Source: Acidovorax sp. RAC01 (GTDB taxonomy: Bacteria; Pseudomonadota; Gammaproteobacteria; Burkholderiales; Burkholderiaceae_C). From it: a DNA stretch of 64,000 bases. The stretch's first letter is position 1. Each line of letters opens with the position of its first letter. This document shows positions 36,679 through 46,408 of the stretch, in pieces. A program made the position numbers and the translations under genes. Location of the stretch: assembly GCF_001714725.1 (NCBI RefSeq), contig NZ_CP016447.1:3591501-3655500 (forward strand), written 5' to 3'. Under the pieces are notes generated by a model. It ran no database searches. It worked only from the letters and a program-made list of their open reading frames with translations, and had not been told where the DNA came from.

Positions 36679-37977
36679 ATGTATGCGCTGGTGGATGGCA
36701 ACAATTTTTACGTGAGCTGCGAGCGGGTGTTCCGCCCCAGCCTGAACGGCCGCCCGGTGGTGGTGCTGAGCAACAACGATGGCTGCGCCATTGCCCGCAG
36801 CAATGAGGCCAAGGCCCTGGGCATCAAGATGGGGGCGCCGTGGTTCCAGATACGGCACATGGAAGAGACCCATGGGCTGGTGGCCTTGAGTGCCAACTTC
36901 ACGCTGTACGGCGACATGAGCAATCGGATGATGAGCCTGGCGGCGGGCCTGGGGCCCTCGCAGGAGATCTACAGCATCGATGAGTCGTTCATCGGCCTGC
37001 AGGGCATGCGCGGCGACCTGACCACCCGCAGCCACGCCATCCGTGCGCGCATCCACCAATGGGCAGGCATACCTTGCGGGATCGGCATTGGTCACACCAA
37101 GACGCTGGCGAAGCTGGCCAACCACATCGCGAAAACGGCCGAGCGCAAACCGGGTAGCTACCCGGCCGAGCTGGCCCAGGTGTGCAACCTGACCGCACTT
37201 CCTGCCCAGGACCTGGACGACGTGCTGGCCAATACGTTGGTGGAAGAAGTCTGGGGCGTAGGCCGCAAGATCGGCGCGCAGCTGCATCAGTGTGGGGTGC
37301 ATACGGTGCTGGACCTGGCCCGGCTGGACCCGGCCATGGTGCGCAGGCGCTGGAACGTGGTGCTGGAGCGTACGGTGCGCGAACTGCAGGGCATGCAGTG
37401 CATTGATCTGGATGATGCGCCCGAGCCCAAGAGAGAGATTGCATGCACGCGCTCATTCGGCCAGGCGGTAACCGAGCTGCCGCCGCTGGTGGAGGCCGTG
37501 AGCGAGTTCGCCAGCCGCGCGGCCGAAAAGCTGCGCAAGCAAGGCAGCCTGGCCAGCCAGTTGCTTGTGTTCTGCCACACCTCGCCGTTCCGGCCCGGCC
37601 CTCGCTTCAACAAGTCAGTGGTGGTACCCCTGCGCCGGCCTACAGCCGACACCGGCAAGCTGGTGTGGGCGGCCGCAGCCGGCATGCGCCGCATGTACGA
37701 GCCCGGCTACAAGATGGCCAAGGCCGGGGTGATGCTGCTGGACCTGGTGCCGGAAGACGTGCTGCAGGGCGAGCTGGATCTGGAGGATGAAGACCACCGG
37801 GACCGCACACAGCTGATGGTGGCGCTGGATGCGCTCAACCAGCGCTATGGCAAAGGCACCGTGCATTCAGGCGCCACAGGGGGCACCAACAAGGGCAAGG
37901 ACTGGGGGATGAAGCAGGAAAGGCGCACGCCGCAGTACACGACGCGGTGGGAGGATGTGCCGGTGGCTAGGGCTTGA
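36679..37977 (+). CDS. umuC: DNA polymerase V catalytic subunit UmuC
   Basis: 432 aa, normal length for a Y-family polymerase. '[18 protein letters not shown]' carries the first catalytic Asp (residue 6) and '[11 protein letters not shown]' the Asp-Glu pair (~100). HhH thumb '[20 protein letters not shown]' and a little-finger domain follow; the C-terminus has the UmuC tail region. It inserts bases opposite DNA lesions together with UmuD'. Downstream of umuD in one operon. Confidence 0.96.
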   Translation: MYALVDGNNFYVSCERVFRPSLNGRPVVVLSNNDGCAIARSNEAKALGIKMGAPWFQIRHMEETHGLVALSANFTLYGDMSNRMMSLAAGLGPSQEIYSIDESFIGLQGMRGDLTTRSHAIRARIHQWAGIPCGIGIGHTKTLAKLANHIAKTAERKPGSYPAELAQVCNLTALPAQDLDDVLANTLVEEVWGVGRKIGAQLHQCGVHTVLDLARLDPAMVRRRWNVVLERTVRELQGMQCIDLDDAPEPKREIACTRSFGQAVTELPPLVEAVSEFASRAAEKLRKQGSLASQLLVFCHTSPFRPGPRFNKSVVVPLRRPTADTGKLVWAAAAGMRRMYEPGYKMAKAGVMLLDLVPEDVLQGELDLEDEDHRDRTQLMVALDALNQRYGKGTVHSGATGGTNKGKDWGMKQERRTPQYTTRWEDVPVARA

Positions 37978-38091
37978 GAATAGGCGCGCTCGCACGTTGG
38001 AGGTCTGTTTTGCAGCGGGAGCTGACTTTCGAACCTCCCTGGCGAACGACCCGTCTCGGCGGCACACCCGTCATTTAGGGGCGGCCTATCG

Positions 38092-38673
38092 CTACGTCGT
38101 AGTCCCAGCGTTGCTACGCAATTGCTTCGGCAACATCTTGTTCAGCTCCTCGTCGGTGAAGAAAAGCTCCTCCGCATTCTTGAGCGCCTCTTGCGCATCG
38201 CTGTAGGCCTTGCTGTTGGTTCTCGGCGCGGCCTTGTAGATATCTTCCAACTCGGCGTTCAGGCGGTCGCGTTGCTGGCGAACTTCCTCGACCGGTCGCC
38301 CGTCTTGCAGGTCGACCAGCAGGCTGAGGAGAGCCTCGCGTGCGCCCCACAGCTTTGCACCGACCTCGGTGTGCAGCTGCGCCTGCTCGCCCAGGGATGC
38401 CTCTTTGAAGTACAGGGCGCAGCCGGCCAAGATGGCCGACAGGACCGCACCGACCGCCGTCGCGGCCTCGCTCTTGCCAAAGAGTGCTACCAGCAGGCTG
38501 GTGGTCGTCGCTGCCGACAGCACGATTTCGATGAGCTTGATGCGCTTGTACTTGGTGACATAGCCGTCCGCCATCTTCTGATGGGTCTTGTGCGTGTACG
38601 CGGCACGACCATACATCTCGCGCAGCTGCCCCTCCAGGGCGGTGGACGGATTAGCTGGGGAAGTCGGTGCCAT
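38092..38673 (-). CDS. SLATT domain 2TM effector (CBASS)
   Basis: 193 aa from the ATG at 38673, with AGGGG 8 bases before it; it overlaps the CD-NTase end by 23 bases. Two membrane helices (~50-72, 'IEIVLSAATTTSLLVALFG'; ~78-98, 'AVGAVLSAILAGCALYFK') are followed by a cytoplasmic helical region with 'EEVRQQRDRLNAELEDIYKA', the SLATT pattern. SLATT proteins are predicted pore-forming effectors that open on receiving a cyclic nucleotide and kill the infected cell. The upstream CD-NTase would make that signal. Confidence 0.82.
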   Translation of the reverse strand: MAPTSPANPSTALEGQLREMYGRAAYTHKTHQKMADGYVTKYKRIKLIEIVLSAATTTSLLVALFGKSEAATAVGAVLSAILAGCALYFKEASLGEQAQLHTEVGAKLWGAREALLSLLVDLQDGRPVEEVRQQRDRLNAELEDIYKAAPRTNSKAYSDAQEALKNAEELFFTDEELNKMLPKQLRSNAGTTT

Positions 38674-39529
38674 AGATGCCCCTGTAGAGTTGTTTTGCGC
38701 TGTAGTCATAGTTGTTCTGCTGGTAGTCGATGGCTTCTTTCGTACGCAGTTCGGCCTGGCGGGCCTTGTACTGGAAGCCGCTGCCGTACACCCAGGAGCC
38801 GCTGCCCGGCGCCGTCCAATACGTCTTGCCGGCATCCTGGCCCGCCAGGAAGGCGAAGAAGTCCCTGGTCATCCAGTCGTAGTAGACGTAGGACTTGTCC
38901 TTGTACGCCCAGCCATTGATGAACTGGTAGGCCAAGGTGTCGATGAGCATCCCGCTCATAGAAACGTTGTTCTGGTCGCGCCACGCACGAGCCATACGCG
39001 CCAGCTCCACCAGGTTGCCGTTGCACTCGGTATTCCGCGTGATGAAGGCCGTCATTTCCTGCTTCGGCTTGCAGGCGCGCCAAGAGCCGCCGTTGTTGGT
39101 GTCGGCGAACGTGTAGCCACCTTCTGTGTTCAGGAACGCCGGCAGGACCTCGAACTTCACGCCATCATCAAACCGAAGAACAACGACCTGCCCATCCCCA
39201 CCGATTTCGGTGACCGAGTAGGTCTTCTGGATTGACGCGCGCACATGGGCCAGCAGGGCCGACTGCCCGTTGCCGGCGTGACCGTTGAACCGGGCGTACA
39301 GCTCGTTGGGCAGCTCGTACAGCAAGTCGACGTCGCTCACGCTCGGGATGGCCGTCGAACGCCCGTAAGAGCCCACGTAGAAGCGGTAGCTCGTCTTCGA
39401 GTCGAGGCCGCGCAGGTCAGCGTTCAGCTGGCCAACGATGCGGCCTGTGCGGTAGCCAATAGAACTACGCTTCTCCGTGCCGATGCGGATGTTCCCGCAG
39501 AAAGTTTGGAACCAATCACCTACTCCCAT
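38651..39529 (-). CDS. CD-NTase (SMODS nucleotidyltransferase), CBASS cyclic-oligonucleotide synthase
   Basis: 292 aa. The polymerase-beta-like active site is intact: 'FYVGSYGRSTAIPSVSDVDL' gives Gly53-Ser54 and Asp66/Asp68, and Glu127 in 'GVKFEVLPAF' is the likely third metal ligand. The C-terminal half is the helical OAS/SMODS partner domain. Such enzymes make cyclic di- or trinucleotides on phage infection. The ATG has AGGGAGG 5 bases upstream. It lies 35 bases after the DUF2726-like gene and overlaps the SLATT effector. No Cap2/Cap3 genes are seen, so it would be a type I (minimal) CBASS. Confidence 0.9.
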   Translation of the reverse strand: MGVGDWFQTFCGNIRIGTEKRSSIGYRTGRIVGQLNADLRGLDSKTSYRFYVGSYGRSTAIPSVSDVDLLYELPNELYARFNGHAGNGQSALLAHVRASIQKTYSVTEIGGDGQVVVLRFDDGVKFEVLPAFLNTEGGYTFADTNNGGSWRACKPKQEMTAFITRNTECNGNLVELARMARAWRDQNNVSMSGMLIDTLAYQFINGWAYKDKSYVYYDWMTRDFFAFLAGQDAGKTYWTAPGSGSWVYGSGFQYKARQAELRTKEAIDYQQNNYDYSAKQLYRGIYGTDFPS

Positions 39530-39564
39530 TGAGCCTCCCTAGGCTGCGTGTTGATACTGACCGC

Positions 39565-42234
39565 TCAAGTTCTAACGCCAGACAGGTCTTCCAGCAGACC
39601 ACGTGCTTGGTCGTACCCCGGCAGGTCGGCGCGCAGGCTGCGAACCAGCTCATCGACGTGCTCAGCAACCTGGGCACGGATGGTGTTCTCGCACGGGCTA
39701 CCGACCGGCCGAAGGCGCATGAATGGAATGCCGGCGGCTGCGAACAGCCGGTCCTTCTTGTTGTCGTTCCGTTGCTGGCGCTCGGTGTCGTGCCAGACCG
39801 AATCGACTTCGATGGCCAGCATGGGCAGGTAGGTCGTCGACGACACGACGACGATGTCGACGATCGCCCGCAGGTAATAGCCGAAGTCGTCATCGCTCAC
39901 CAGCTCCTTCATGCGGTCGAAGCTCATGACGCTCTGCAGCGCGCAGTTCGGGAACACGAGGTGGTTGGGGCACAACTGCACCAGCACCTGGTAGATGGTG
40001 AACTCGCGCTGGCTGTTGAACACTTGCTTGACCGCGCTGGTGCCCTGGGAGCGAACAATCCTGCCGATGACCGCGTGCTGAGACTCGCGTTCAAGCAGCG
40101 GCGCGATGTGCGGGTTGATGCGGAAGGTCTTGTCCGTGACCAAGAGCATCCCGAGCTCGACCAGCTTGTCGTAGTGTCGGCCGGCCCAGGTCAGGTCCAT
40201 GCCGGCGTACTCGGCCACCTCGGCCAGGCCGTTGTAGCTCTTGATGCTGGCGAACACGCTGAGCAGCTTGCGCGCAGGTGCGGTCAGCGACGGCCAGCGA
40301 CTAACCGCCGTCCGCTCGAACTGGTCGCGTTTGTTCAGGGTGGCAAGGCGCGCCTTCGCATCCGTCAGAAGCTGCTGCACCACGTCGGCGCGACTCGACG
40401 TCGGCATCTCCTCTTGAAGCTTGTCGACGAACTGCTGCACTTGGCCCAGGTCCTCGGACCGGGCCCAAAGCAGCTTGGCGTTCTTCACACTGACGTCGGG
40501 CAGGTTCTCGGCGGTGTCGAGGTTGATGAGGTAGTAGTGCAGGGCATCGTCCGGGTCGCCCGCGACCTGCTCGAGGTAGGCCAGCCGGAACGAATGCTCC
40601 TTCTCAAGAAGGTCATCGCTGAAGTCGCGGGCCAGGGGCAGCAGCTGGGCTCGCACCTTGTCGCCAAGCTTGGACAACGCGTCGAAAATGTCCCCCACGA
40701 CCTCGAGCCACATGCGCCGGGTCTTCTCGGTCATCTGCTCGCGCACCGCCGACAGTTGCTCGAGTGCATCGAGCACCAGCCAGGCTTCGGGCTCATCGAG
40801 GTCCTCGCCGCTGAGATCGCCCGAGTAGTAGTTCTGCGGCATCGGCACGCCAGCACTTGTCGCTCGACGCATAGCGTCGAGCAGCAGGCGCATCCGACCC
40901 GCCGCTCCTTGGATGACGTAGGCCGCCGCGAGCTGGAAAGACAAGCTCTGCTCGCATAGCCAGGCAAGGCCCGGCATGTCCTCGTCGCCGAGCGCCTCGT
41001 CCTCCAGCGGGGAGTACTGGGTACTGGCGGTGAAAATCCGATAGAGGCTCTCGAGCTCGGCTCGCCGTGCGAAGTCCTCGGGCGAATGCTCATACAGCCG
41101 CAACAGCAGGTCGCCGACCGATGCCATGTGCAGCCCTGACATTCCCACGTAGATTTCCTGCACCCCCTCGGACAGCGTCATCGTCAGCTGCTCCCCGAAC
41201 CAATGGGCGTCGGCATCGGCAAACCGCATCAAGGCGCGCACCGCGAGCGACAAATGCTCGTCCACGTCGGCGGGCGCGGCCGACAGGGCACAAAGCACCC
41301 GGCGAAGCCCTTCACAGGCATCGCAGGCGAATGGCTCGGGGAAGCGCTGCAGCAGGTCGGCCAAGCCCTCGCCGGGGGTGTGCTCGAGCATCCACATGAA
41401 AGCCCAGGCACGAGGTGTCAGCCGCAGTTGCGCGCGGCCCGACGATTCGTCCTTCGGCAAGGCGATGAGGGAGCTCTCGCTCGGGCATGGAAGCCGAAGA
41501 AGCGCGTCCCCAACTCGCCCATAGTCCCACGGGTCAGCCATCAGCAGGTCGAGGTCGAGCCGCAGCACATTGACGAGTGCACGGCCCTCTTCATCGAGGG
41601 CTTCGCCCTGCTCTGCCGCCGCATAAGCTTCGCTGAGCGCCAAGGTGAGGTCTGGAAGGGCCGCCAGCGTCTCCTGGTCAGCGGCCGACATCTCCTCGCC
41701 CCGTCGCCCCTCATGGGCCCTCAACAGCATCAACGCGCGCCCGCGAAGCTTCCGCAGCCAATCAACATTCGTCAGCTCCATACAGGCACGCGACAGGCGC
41801 CGGAACGCTTGTGCGCAATCGTCAATCGACCAGCCCAGCGTGTCGAGGTACAGGTCGAACTCGAGCTGCAGCGTATGCAGCGCCTCGACGCGGCCGGCCA
41901 GTTCCTTGAGCGCGCCCTCGTACTCCTCGCGTACCTCCCTTGCCAGCTCGTAGGGGGACCGAATGCCGGGCGGATAGAGGCCAAGAATCTTTGCCCGCAA
42001 CAGCCACACCTCGGCGGATTTCCGGTCGTCCTTATGGATGGCCGTCAGCGGCACGCGACCCAACCCAAGGATTTCGGCCCATGCCTTGTTGTCAATGTGC
42101 GCTCGAGCCGATGCCTGCATGTCCGCCAAGCGGAGCTGCGGCTCTGGCGGGGCATCCGGTTCAACGGCTACTGCGTTGACCGCTGCCGCGACAGCGGTTG
42201 TTGCCTGTGGCTTCTTCTTGGACTTCTTGCTCAT
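39565..42234 (-). CDS. Large protein with C-terminal DUF2726 (nuclease-like) domain
   Basis: 889 aa from the ATG at 42234, which overlaps the preceding gene (ATGA); the longer frame is upstream nonsense. Starts with a lysine-rich tail ('MSKKSKKK'), followed by ~600 residues of helical, TPR-like sequence. A winged-helix-like segment is near 680-740 ('YNGLAEVAEYAGMDLTWAGR'). The C-terminal ~100 residues match DUF2726: 'YYLRAIVDIVVVSSTTYLPM', 'LAIEVDSVWHD', 'KKDRLFAAAGIPFMRLRP', the D...ExD...K layout of a PD-(D/E)XK nuclease. Function unknown; the position with a CD-NTase suggests defence. Confidence 0.72.
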   Translation of the reverse strand: MSKKSKKKPQATTAVAAAVNAVAVEPDAPPEPQLRLADMQASARAHIDNKAWAEILGLGRVPLTAIHKDDRKSAEVWLLRAKILGLYPPGIRSPYELAREVREEYEGALKELAGRVEALHTLQLEFDLYLDTLGWSIDDCAQAFRRLSRACMELTNVDWLRKLRGRALMLLRAHEGRRGEEMSAADQETLAALPDLTLALSEAYAAAEQGEALDEEGRALVNVLRLDLDLLMADPWDYGRVGDALLRLPCPSESSLIALPKDESSGRAQLRLTPRAWAFMWMLEHTPGEGLADLLQRFPEPFACDACEGLRRVLCALSAAPADVDEHLSLAVRALMRFADADAHWFGEQLTMTLSEGVQEIYVGMSGLHMASVGDLLLRLYEHSPEDFARRAELESLYRIFTASTQYSPLEDEALGDEDMPGLAWLCEQSLSFQLAAAYVIQGAAGRMRLLLDAMRRATSAGVPMPQNYYSGDLSGEDLDEPEAWLVLDALEQLSAVREQMTEKTRRMWLEVVGDIFDALSKLGDKVRAQLLPLARDFSDDLLEKEHSFRLAYLEQVAGDPDDALHYYLINLDTAENLPDVSVKNAKLLWARSEDLGQVQQFVDKLQEEMPTSSRADVVQQLLTDAKARLATLNKRDQFERTAVSRWPSLTAPARKLLSVFASIKSYNGLAEVAEYAGMDLTWAGRHYDKLVELGMLLVTDKTFRINPHIAPLLERESQHAVIGRIVRSQGTSAVKQVFNSQREFTIYQVLVQLCPNHLVFPNCALQSVMSFDRMKELVSDDDFGYYLRAIVDIVVVSSTTYLPMLAIEVDSVWHDTERQQRNDNKKDRLFAAAGIPFMRLRPVGSPCENTIRAQVAEHVDELVRSLRADLPGYDQARGLLEDLSGVRT

Positions 42235-43904
42235 ACGCCCTCCTCGATGCGGTCGATGTCCAGGTAGATGGCGTGCCCAAAGGCGAACGACCACACGCCA
42301 GGCAGCTTTTCGATGACTCCTTCAGTGGAAACCAGGTGCGGCATCACGCCGACATACATCTCCAGCCCAAGCTCCGCAAGCTTCAGCCGCAGCTCCTCGC
42401 CGTCGCCTGCATAGCAGAGGTACGGCAGCGGGTCATCACGGTCGACGAACTGACCGAGCTGCTGCATCTTCTGGATGCGGATGGAGGCGCTGAAGTCTTC
42501 GATGGCATCGCGAATGCCCTCGACCTGGTCGGGGGTTGGGTCTCGCGGCGTCCGGTAGCGCACGAAGTCCACGCGCGGCATCAGCGCGCGGACAAGGGTG
42601 TCATCGACGGCCTTGGCCAGCTTTGCCCGCGGCGGTGAGGCAAATAGCTTGTTGGGGTCCTTCAGCTTCAGGTGCTCGGCCAACGTCATGACGAAGCCGA
42701 CTTTCACCTCGGGAACCTTTTCCTGCTCGATGCCTGTCTCGGCGCAGAACGAGTCCCAGTCGTGGCCAGCGTCGTTCAGCGCATGGAAGACTCGATGCAG
42801 ATCGACGCGGTAGGTGTCATCCGGGCCGCTCAGGTACTTCAGTTGCTTCGTGACGTGGTGGTGCATCACCTTTCCGCCGAGGATGCGCCTCGCCAAGCGG
42901 TAGCGACGAAGAAGCTTCTCGGACTCGGCTTCGGTGAGCATCGAGTGAGTCTGCCCAGGTACATAGTCGTCGGGGTGCAGGGTCGTCATCTGCCACACGT
43001 AGCGGCCCTTGCCGACACACCAGGCGGCCTCCTCCAGGGAAATTTCCGGCGGCTGGCCCTTCGCCTCATCCTTTACGGCCAGCTCGAGCTGGGACCAGCA
43101 CGTCATCTCGTCGCCGCGGGCGATTTCGAACCCGTCGCCTGGCACCAGCTCGTTGTCCTCGCGAAGGAGCACCAGCTCGGAATTGCAGGTGTCGTCGGGC
43201 GCGACGGACTGCGGGATGGCCGGCAGCCTCGCCAACACTTCGGGTCCGTGTCGACCGCAAATCTGGAGCGTGGCCACCCCGTCCAGGATGGCCTTGTCGG
43301 TTTCCTCCAACCGCCTGCGGACCATCTCGAACGCCGCCGGCGCCTCGGTCAGCCAGTCCCGCGTGCCGCCCAGCGGAGTGATGGACAGTGCCGGCACCAT
43401 GTTAGTCTCGCCAGCGATGCTGTCCTTCTTCGGCTCCGGCACGCAGACCAGGATGAAGTCGCTGCCGAACCGAACCTCGAACACCTTGGTGGGCTTGACC
43501 TGATGCCAAGCCTCGAGCCACTCGGCGAGCCGCGGCGCGAGCTCGTGCCAGCTAGAGAACTCCTCCTCCGGCGCCTTGACCACCATAGTGAGCTTGAGCT
43601 TCGAGGTGAGCGGCTCCCGATTGAGGGCGTGCCAGCTGGACCGGCCGAGGATGCGGGACGCGGCGTCCAGCGCTGCCGTGTGCTTGAGAGCGACGCCCGT
43701 GTCGCTCAGAGCTTTGCGCAGGCGCTTGGCCAGGAGCTTGGGGTCTTCATCGGGCTGGGGCTGGAGGCCTTCGACGACCTTGAGCGCGGCCTCGGAAGTG
43801 AAGCGGGGCACCTTGAGATGGACGTAGGTCCACAGGGCTGCGGCCGTAGCCTGCAGGTCTTGAGGGGAGGCGGGATGCGCCGTCGGCGCAGCAGTGGTTG
43901 CCAT
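42231..43904 (-). CDS. Uncharacterised protein with glyoxalase-associated N-terminal motif; first gene of the CBASS operon
   Basis: 557 aa from the ATG at 43904. Residues ~56-95 ('KLLAKRLRKALSDTGVALKH', 'ASRILGRSSWHALNRE') resemble a helical motif I know from plasmid and 'glyoxalase superfamily' proteins. The remaining ~450 residues show no motif I recognise; there is no membrane segment and many acidic Trp/Glu-rich stretches. Overlap with the next gene by 4 bases makes translation coupled. It leads an operon of four: this gene, the DUF2726 protein, CD-NTase, SLATT. Role unknown. Confidence 0.65.
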   Translation of the reverse strand: MATTAAPTAHPASPQDLQATAAALWTYVHLKVPRFTSEAALKVVEGLQPQPDEDPKLLAKRLRKALSDTGVALKHTAALDAASRILGRSSWHALNREPLTSKLKLTMVVKAPEEEFSSWHELAPRLAEWLEAWHQVKPTKVFEVRFGSDFILVCVPEPKKDSIAGETNMVPALSITPLGGTRDWLTEAPAAFEMVRRRLEETDKAILDGVATLQICGRHGPEVLARLPAIPQSVAPDDTCNSELVLLREDNELVPGDGFEIARGDEMTCWSQLELAVKDEAKGQPPEISLEEAAWCVGKGRYVWQMTTLHPDDYVPGQTHSMLTEAESEKLLRRYRLARRILGGKVMHHHVTKQLKYLSGPDDTYRVDLHRVFHALNDAGHDWDSFCAETGIEQEKVPEVKVGFVMTLAEHLKLKDPNKLFASPPRAKLAKAVDDTLVRALMPRVDFVRYRTPRDPTPDQVEGIRDAIEDFSASIRIQKMQQLGQFVDRDDPLPYLCYAGDGEELRLKLAELGLEMYVGVMPHLVSTEGVIEKLPGVWSFAFGHAIYLDIDRIEEGV

Positions 43905-44379
43905 GGATGAACTCCTAGAGAGCATCGAGGGACGGCACGCGTTGTCCGGCTCTCCAAGTGGAGGTCATCGAGCCGGGGAAAGGGAACTCTCGCAATCCAA
44001 CTGGCTTTGCCGTGCCGGACAGGGTCCGGTGCGTGCACTGACGGGCGCCAACTTGCCCACGATTCGGCTTGAACCGCAGGTAGATCGTAAGAAGGAGCGG
44101 CTACCGGTGTCAACTACTAATGGAGCACCTTCGTCAGGTCTCACTTACGCCTGACATTCAGCTTTGCGAACTCGAGTGACTGCACCCAGCCTGAAACTGC
44201 CTCTCGGGCAATTATTCTCACCGACTGCTCCTGGCCGGCAGGGTCAATTGGGCGATCAACTTAGCAGCAGTCGCTTGGCTTGAGCTTCAGCCCCGGTCAT
44301 TCCACTATCGGATGTCTGTAACCAGGCTCACTCGGCCGAGGGATGTCATTGGGCTCTGGCTGCAGTAGCCTTCGATCTC
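43905..44379. other. Divergent intergenic region between the CBASS operon and an EEP gene
   Basis: No gene. The stretch should carry the promoters for both directions. Composition falls from GC-rich at the left to clearly lower GC at the right, marking a junction between DNA of different origin. Confidence 0.45.
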
Positions 44380-45123
44380 ATGAACACATTTCGCATAGCC
44401 ACCTGGAATCTTGACGGCTACCGCTCAAATGCAAAATCCCTTCTCCCACGGCAACTTGAAGTTCTTCAAGAACTGCTTGCTGACATCGTGGTCTTGACCG
44501 AGGTAAGGGATACAACGCTACTGCCCGGAAAGCAGTTTTGGTGGTCTGATCCAGGGGAGCCACCTTACACACCACGGGATCGGGCAGTCGGTATTGCATC
44601 GTCGTGGGAAGGAAGGGCACTGCCTGTTAGGGATAGTCGCCTCTCTGTATGCGTCGCTCTGGCGGCACCACCTCCGTTGGGGTGCATCATTGTCTACGGC
44701 ATCATCATTCCGTACGCAATGGACGGCGTGCGCCAGCGAGTCGCTTCGGCATGGGAGCGACACCAGAAAGCTGTGGATGATGTTGTTGCTGATCTTTGCC
44801 ACTTGCGATCAGACCCCGCATTGCGAGAAGCCAGGATCGTCTTGGCTGGTGACTTCAATACCAGCCTTGATGGCAGCAATTGGTATGGTCATCATGGAGC
44901 ACGCATAAGGCTAGTTGATGGACTAACCAGCATTGGCCTTACGTGTCACACGCTGGAAGACATTCGCGCGACAAGGGCAGCTGATAGGGCAATCGTGGAT
45001 CACATTTGGAGCAGCTCTGATCTGATCTCATGCGAACCTCTTCATATCTGGTGCGACCGCAATGAGCCTGGCAGACTCTCGGATCACAACGGGGTTGCCC
45101 TCCGACTTGTCGTCAACAGTTGA
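44380..45123 (+). CDS. Endonuclease/exonuclease/phosphatase (EEP) family protein
   Basis: 247 aa. EEP-fold landmarks: 'RIATWNLDGYRSN' (Asn at the metal site), 'IVVLTEVRDTTL' (Glu ligand), 'IVLAGDFNTSLDG' (Asp and Asn) and the C-terminal 'GRLSDHNGVALRL' (Asp-His). The catalytic set looks complete. It may cut nucleic acid or a phosphoester; the substrate is unknown. Codons are less GC-biased than in the core genome. It stands alone, divergent from the CBASS operon, in what reads as a defence island. Confidence 0.82.
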   Translation: MNTFRIATWNLDGYRSNAKSLLPRQLEVLQELLADIVVLTEVRDTTLLPGKQFWWSDPGEPPYTPRDRAVGIASSWEGRALPVRDSRLSVCVALAAPPPLGCIIVYGIIIPYAMDGVRQRVASAWERHQKAVDDVVADLCHLRSDPALREARIVLAGDFNTSLDGSNWYGHHGARIRLVDGLTSIGLTCHTLEDIRATRAADRAIVDHIWSSSDLISCEPLHIWCDRNEPGRLSDHNGVALRLVVNS

Positions 45124-45424
45124 TTGCATTGTTACGTGCCTCTAGCAGTAGCAACCTGTCCAAAGAAGTCCGTCAACAAGACGGTGTAAGCACTGCGATG
45201 GGACGTATTGAGCCAGTCACTCTGCGCAGGTGTCGACGTTGAAGCGGACTTGCTGGTTGGAGTGCGGTCGAAGGACTGCCGTCGGCGGCGCAGCACTTGT
45301 TCGAGGTCAAGGGCTCTGAATGACCGCTGTTTGCGCTCATCGCTGTCCAGTCATCTTCCGCGCATGTCTCACATCAGCTTTTAGGCAGCCGCCAGCAAGT
45401 CAGCCGATTTGAACCAACTCGTGG
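45124..45424. other. Gene-free interval between convergent genes
   Basis: I see no gene, hairpin with T-run or repeat here; it separates the EEP gene from the ADP-ribosylglycohydrolase gene. Confidence 0.4.
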
Positions 45425-46408
45425 TCAATGTACTTCTTCATTCAGAAGTCCCTGGGTAAGTTCCAAGGCGTCCTGGGTGCTCAGCCAGGCTGGGCGCGGA
45501 CGACCTTTTTTCGTGTCGCACCTGAGCACTGCATCGATCATGTTTGGGGGAATACCTGTGATCCCGATCCGCGCACCTGCAAGTCCTCCGACTATGCAAG
45601 CATTCGTATCTGTGTCCCCTCCATACCCGAGGACACTTTGCAGTGCGTCGATGTATGGAGTGCCGAGTCGCATGTGATGAAAAGCGTGGATAAAGGCGAT
45701 ACGTACAAACCCCATGCTGGGTTGTCCGTCTGGCAATTTGCCAATGGCCGCATCTTCAAGCCATCCATGCACTTCCTCGGAGTCGTCTCTTGGGGCAAGT
45801 GCAAGCGCCCATCGCGCCTGCTCAAACGCACCCTCAGTGTCGTTGAGATGGAGTAGCAAATGCCGAATGGCAACAACGTAGGCAGCGCAGGCCCACAAAC
45901 AGCTAGGATTTGGATGAGTGAGGCGTGCATCGTCGCAGGCGGCTTTCACCGCATCTTCCTGTGACACTCCTGTAGACCAGATGCCCAGCGCACTGGATCT
46001 CATGAGGGCTCCATTCGCCTTGGAGCCCATGTTGTACATCGCCGCTCTTCTCGAAACTGAATCGGCTATGAAATCTCCGTCTTCGATCGGTCCCCCGAGT
46101 GCTGCAGAGGTAGCTTGCCCCATATCGAATGGATTGCTGGCAACCCATGCGCGGTAGTTGGTCGCGACCTTCTCTCGCGGAAATACTGTAGAACCTACGA
46201 GGGCACGGGCGAGTGAGAGCGTCATCTCTCCATCGTCTGTGATTTGGCCTGGAGCTAGTCCAAAGACTCCTCCACCCTTCATTACTAACGCTTCGCCCAC
46301 ATCGGCCTGCGTCGGTATTCTTCCGAGGAACTCCAGTCGAGATCCTGCTGCGTCGCCGACCAATGCGCCTAGCAAACATCCTTGAGCCAAGTTCTGGATG
46401 GAATTCAT
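45425..46408 (-). CDS. ADP-ribosylglycohydrolase (DraG) family protein
   Basis: 327 aa. Opens 'LAQGCLLGALVGDAAGSRLE', typical of the family. Metal-binding residues are present: 'ITDDGEMTLSLARAL' (TDDxE, ~58) and the C-terminal 'GYGGDTDTNACIVGGLAGA' (GGDTD, ~270). It removes ADP-ribose from proteins, nucleic acids or small molecules. It is the last gene of a four-gene overlapping operon (48282 to 45425) that faces an NrtR-like regulator, so expression is probably tied to NAD or ADP-ribose levels. Confidence 0.92.
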   Translation of the reverse strand: MNSIQNLAQGCLLGALVGDAAGSRLEFLGRIPTQADVGEALVMKGGGVFGLAPGQITDDGEMTLSLARALVGSTVFPREKVATNYRAWVASNPFDMGQATSAALGGPIEDGDFIADSVSRRAAMYNMGSKANGALMRSSALGIWSTGVSQEDAVKAACDDARLTHPNPSCLWACAAYVVAIRHLLLHLNDTEGAFEQARWALALAPRDDSEEVHGWLEDAAIGKLPDGQPSMGFVRIAFIHAFHHMRLGTPYIDALQSVLGYGGDTDTNACIVGGLAGARIGITGIPPNMIDAVLRCDTKKGRPRPAWLSTQDALELTQGLLNEEVH

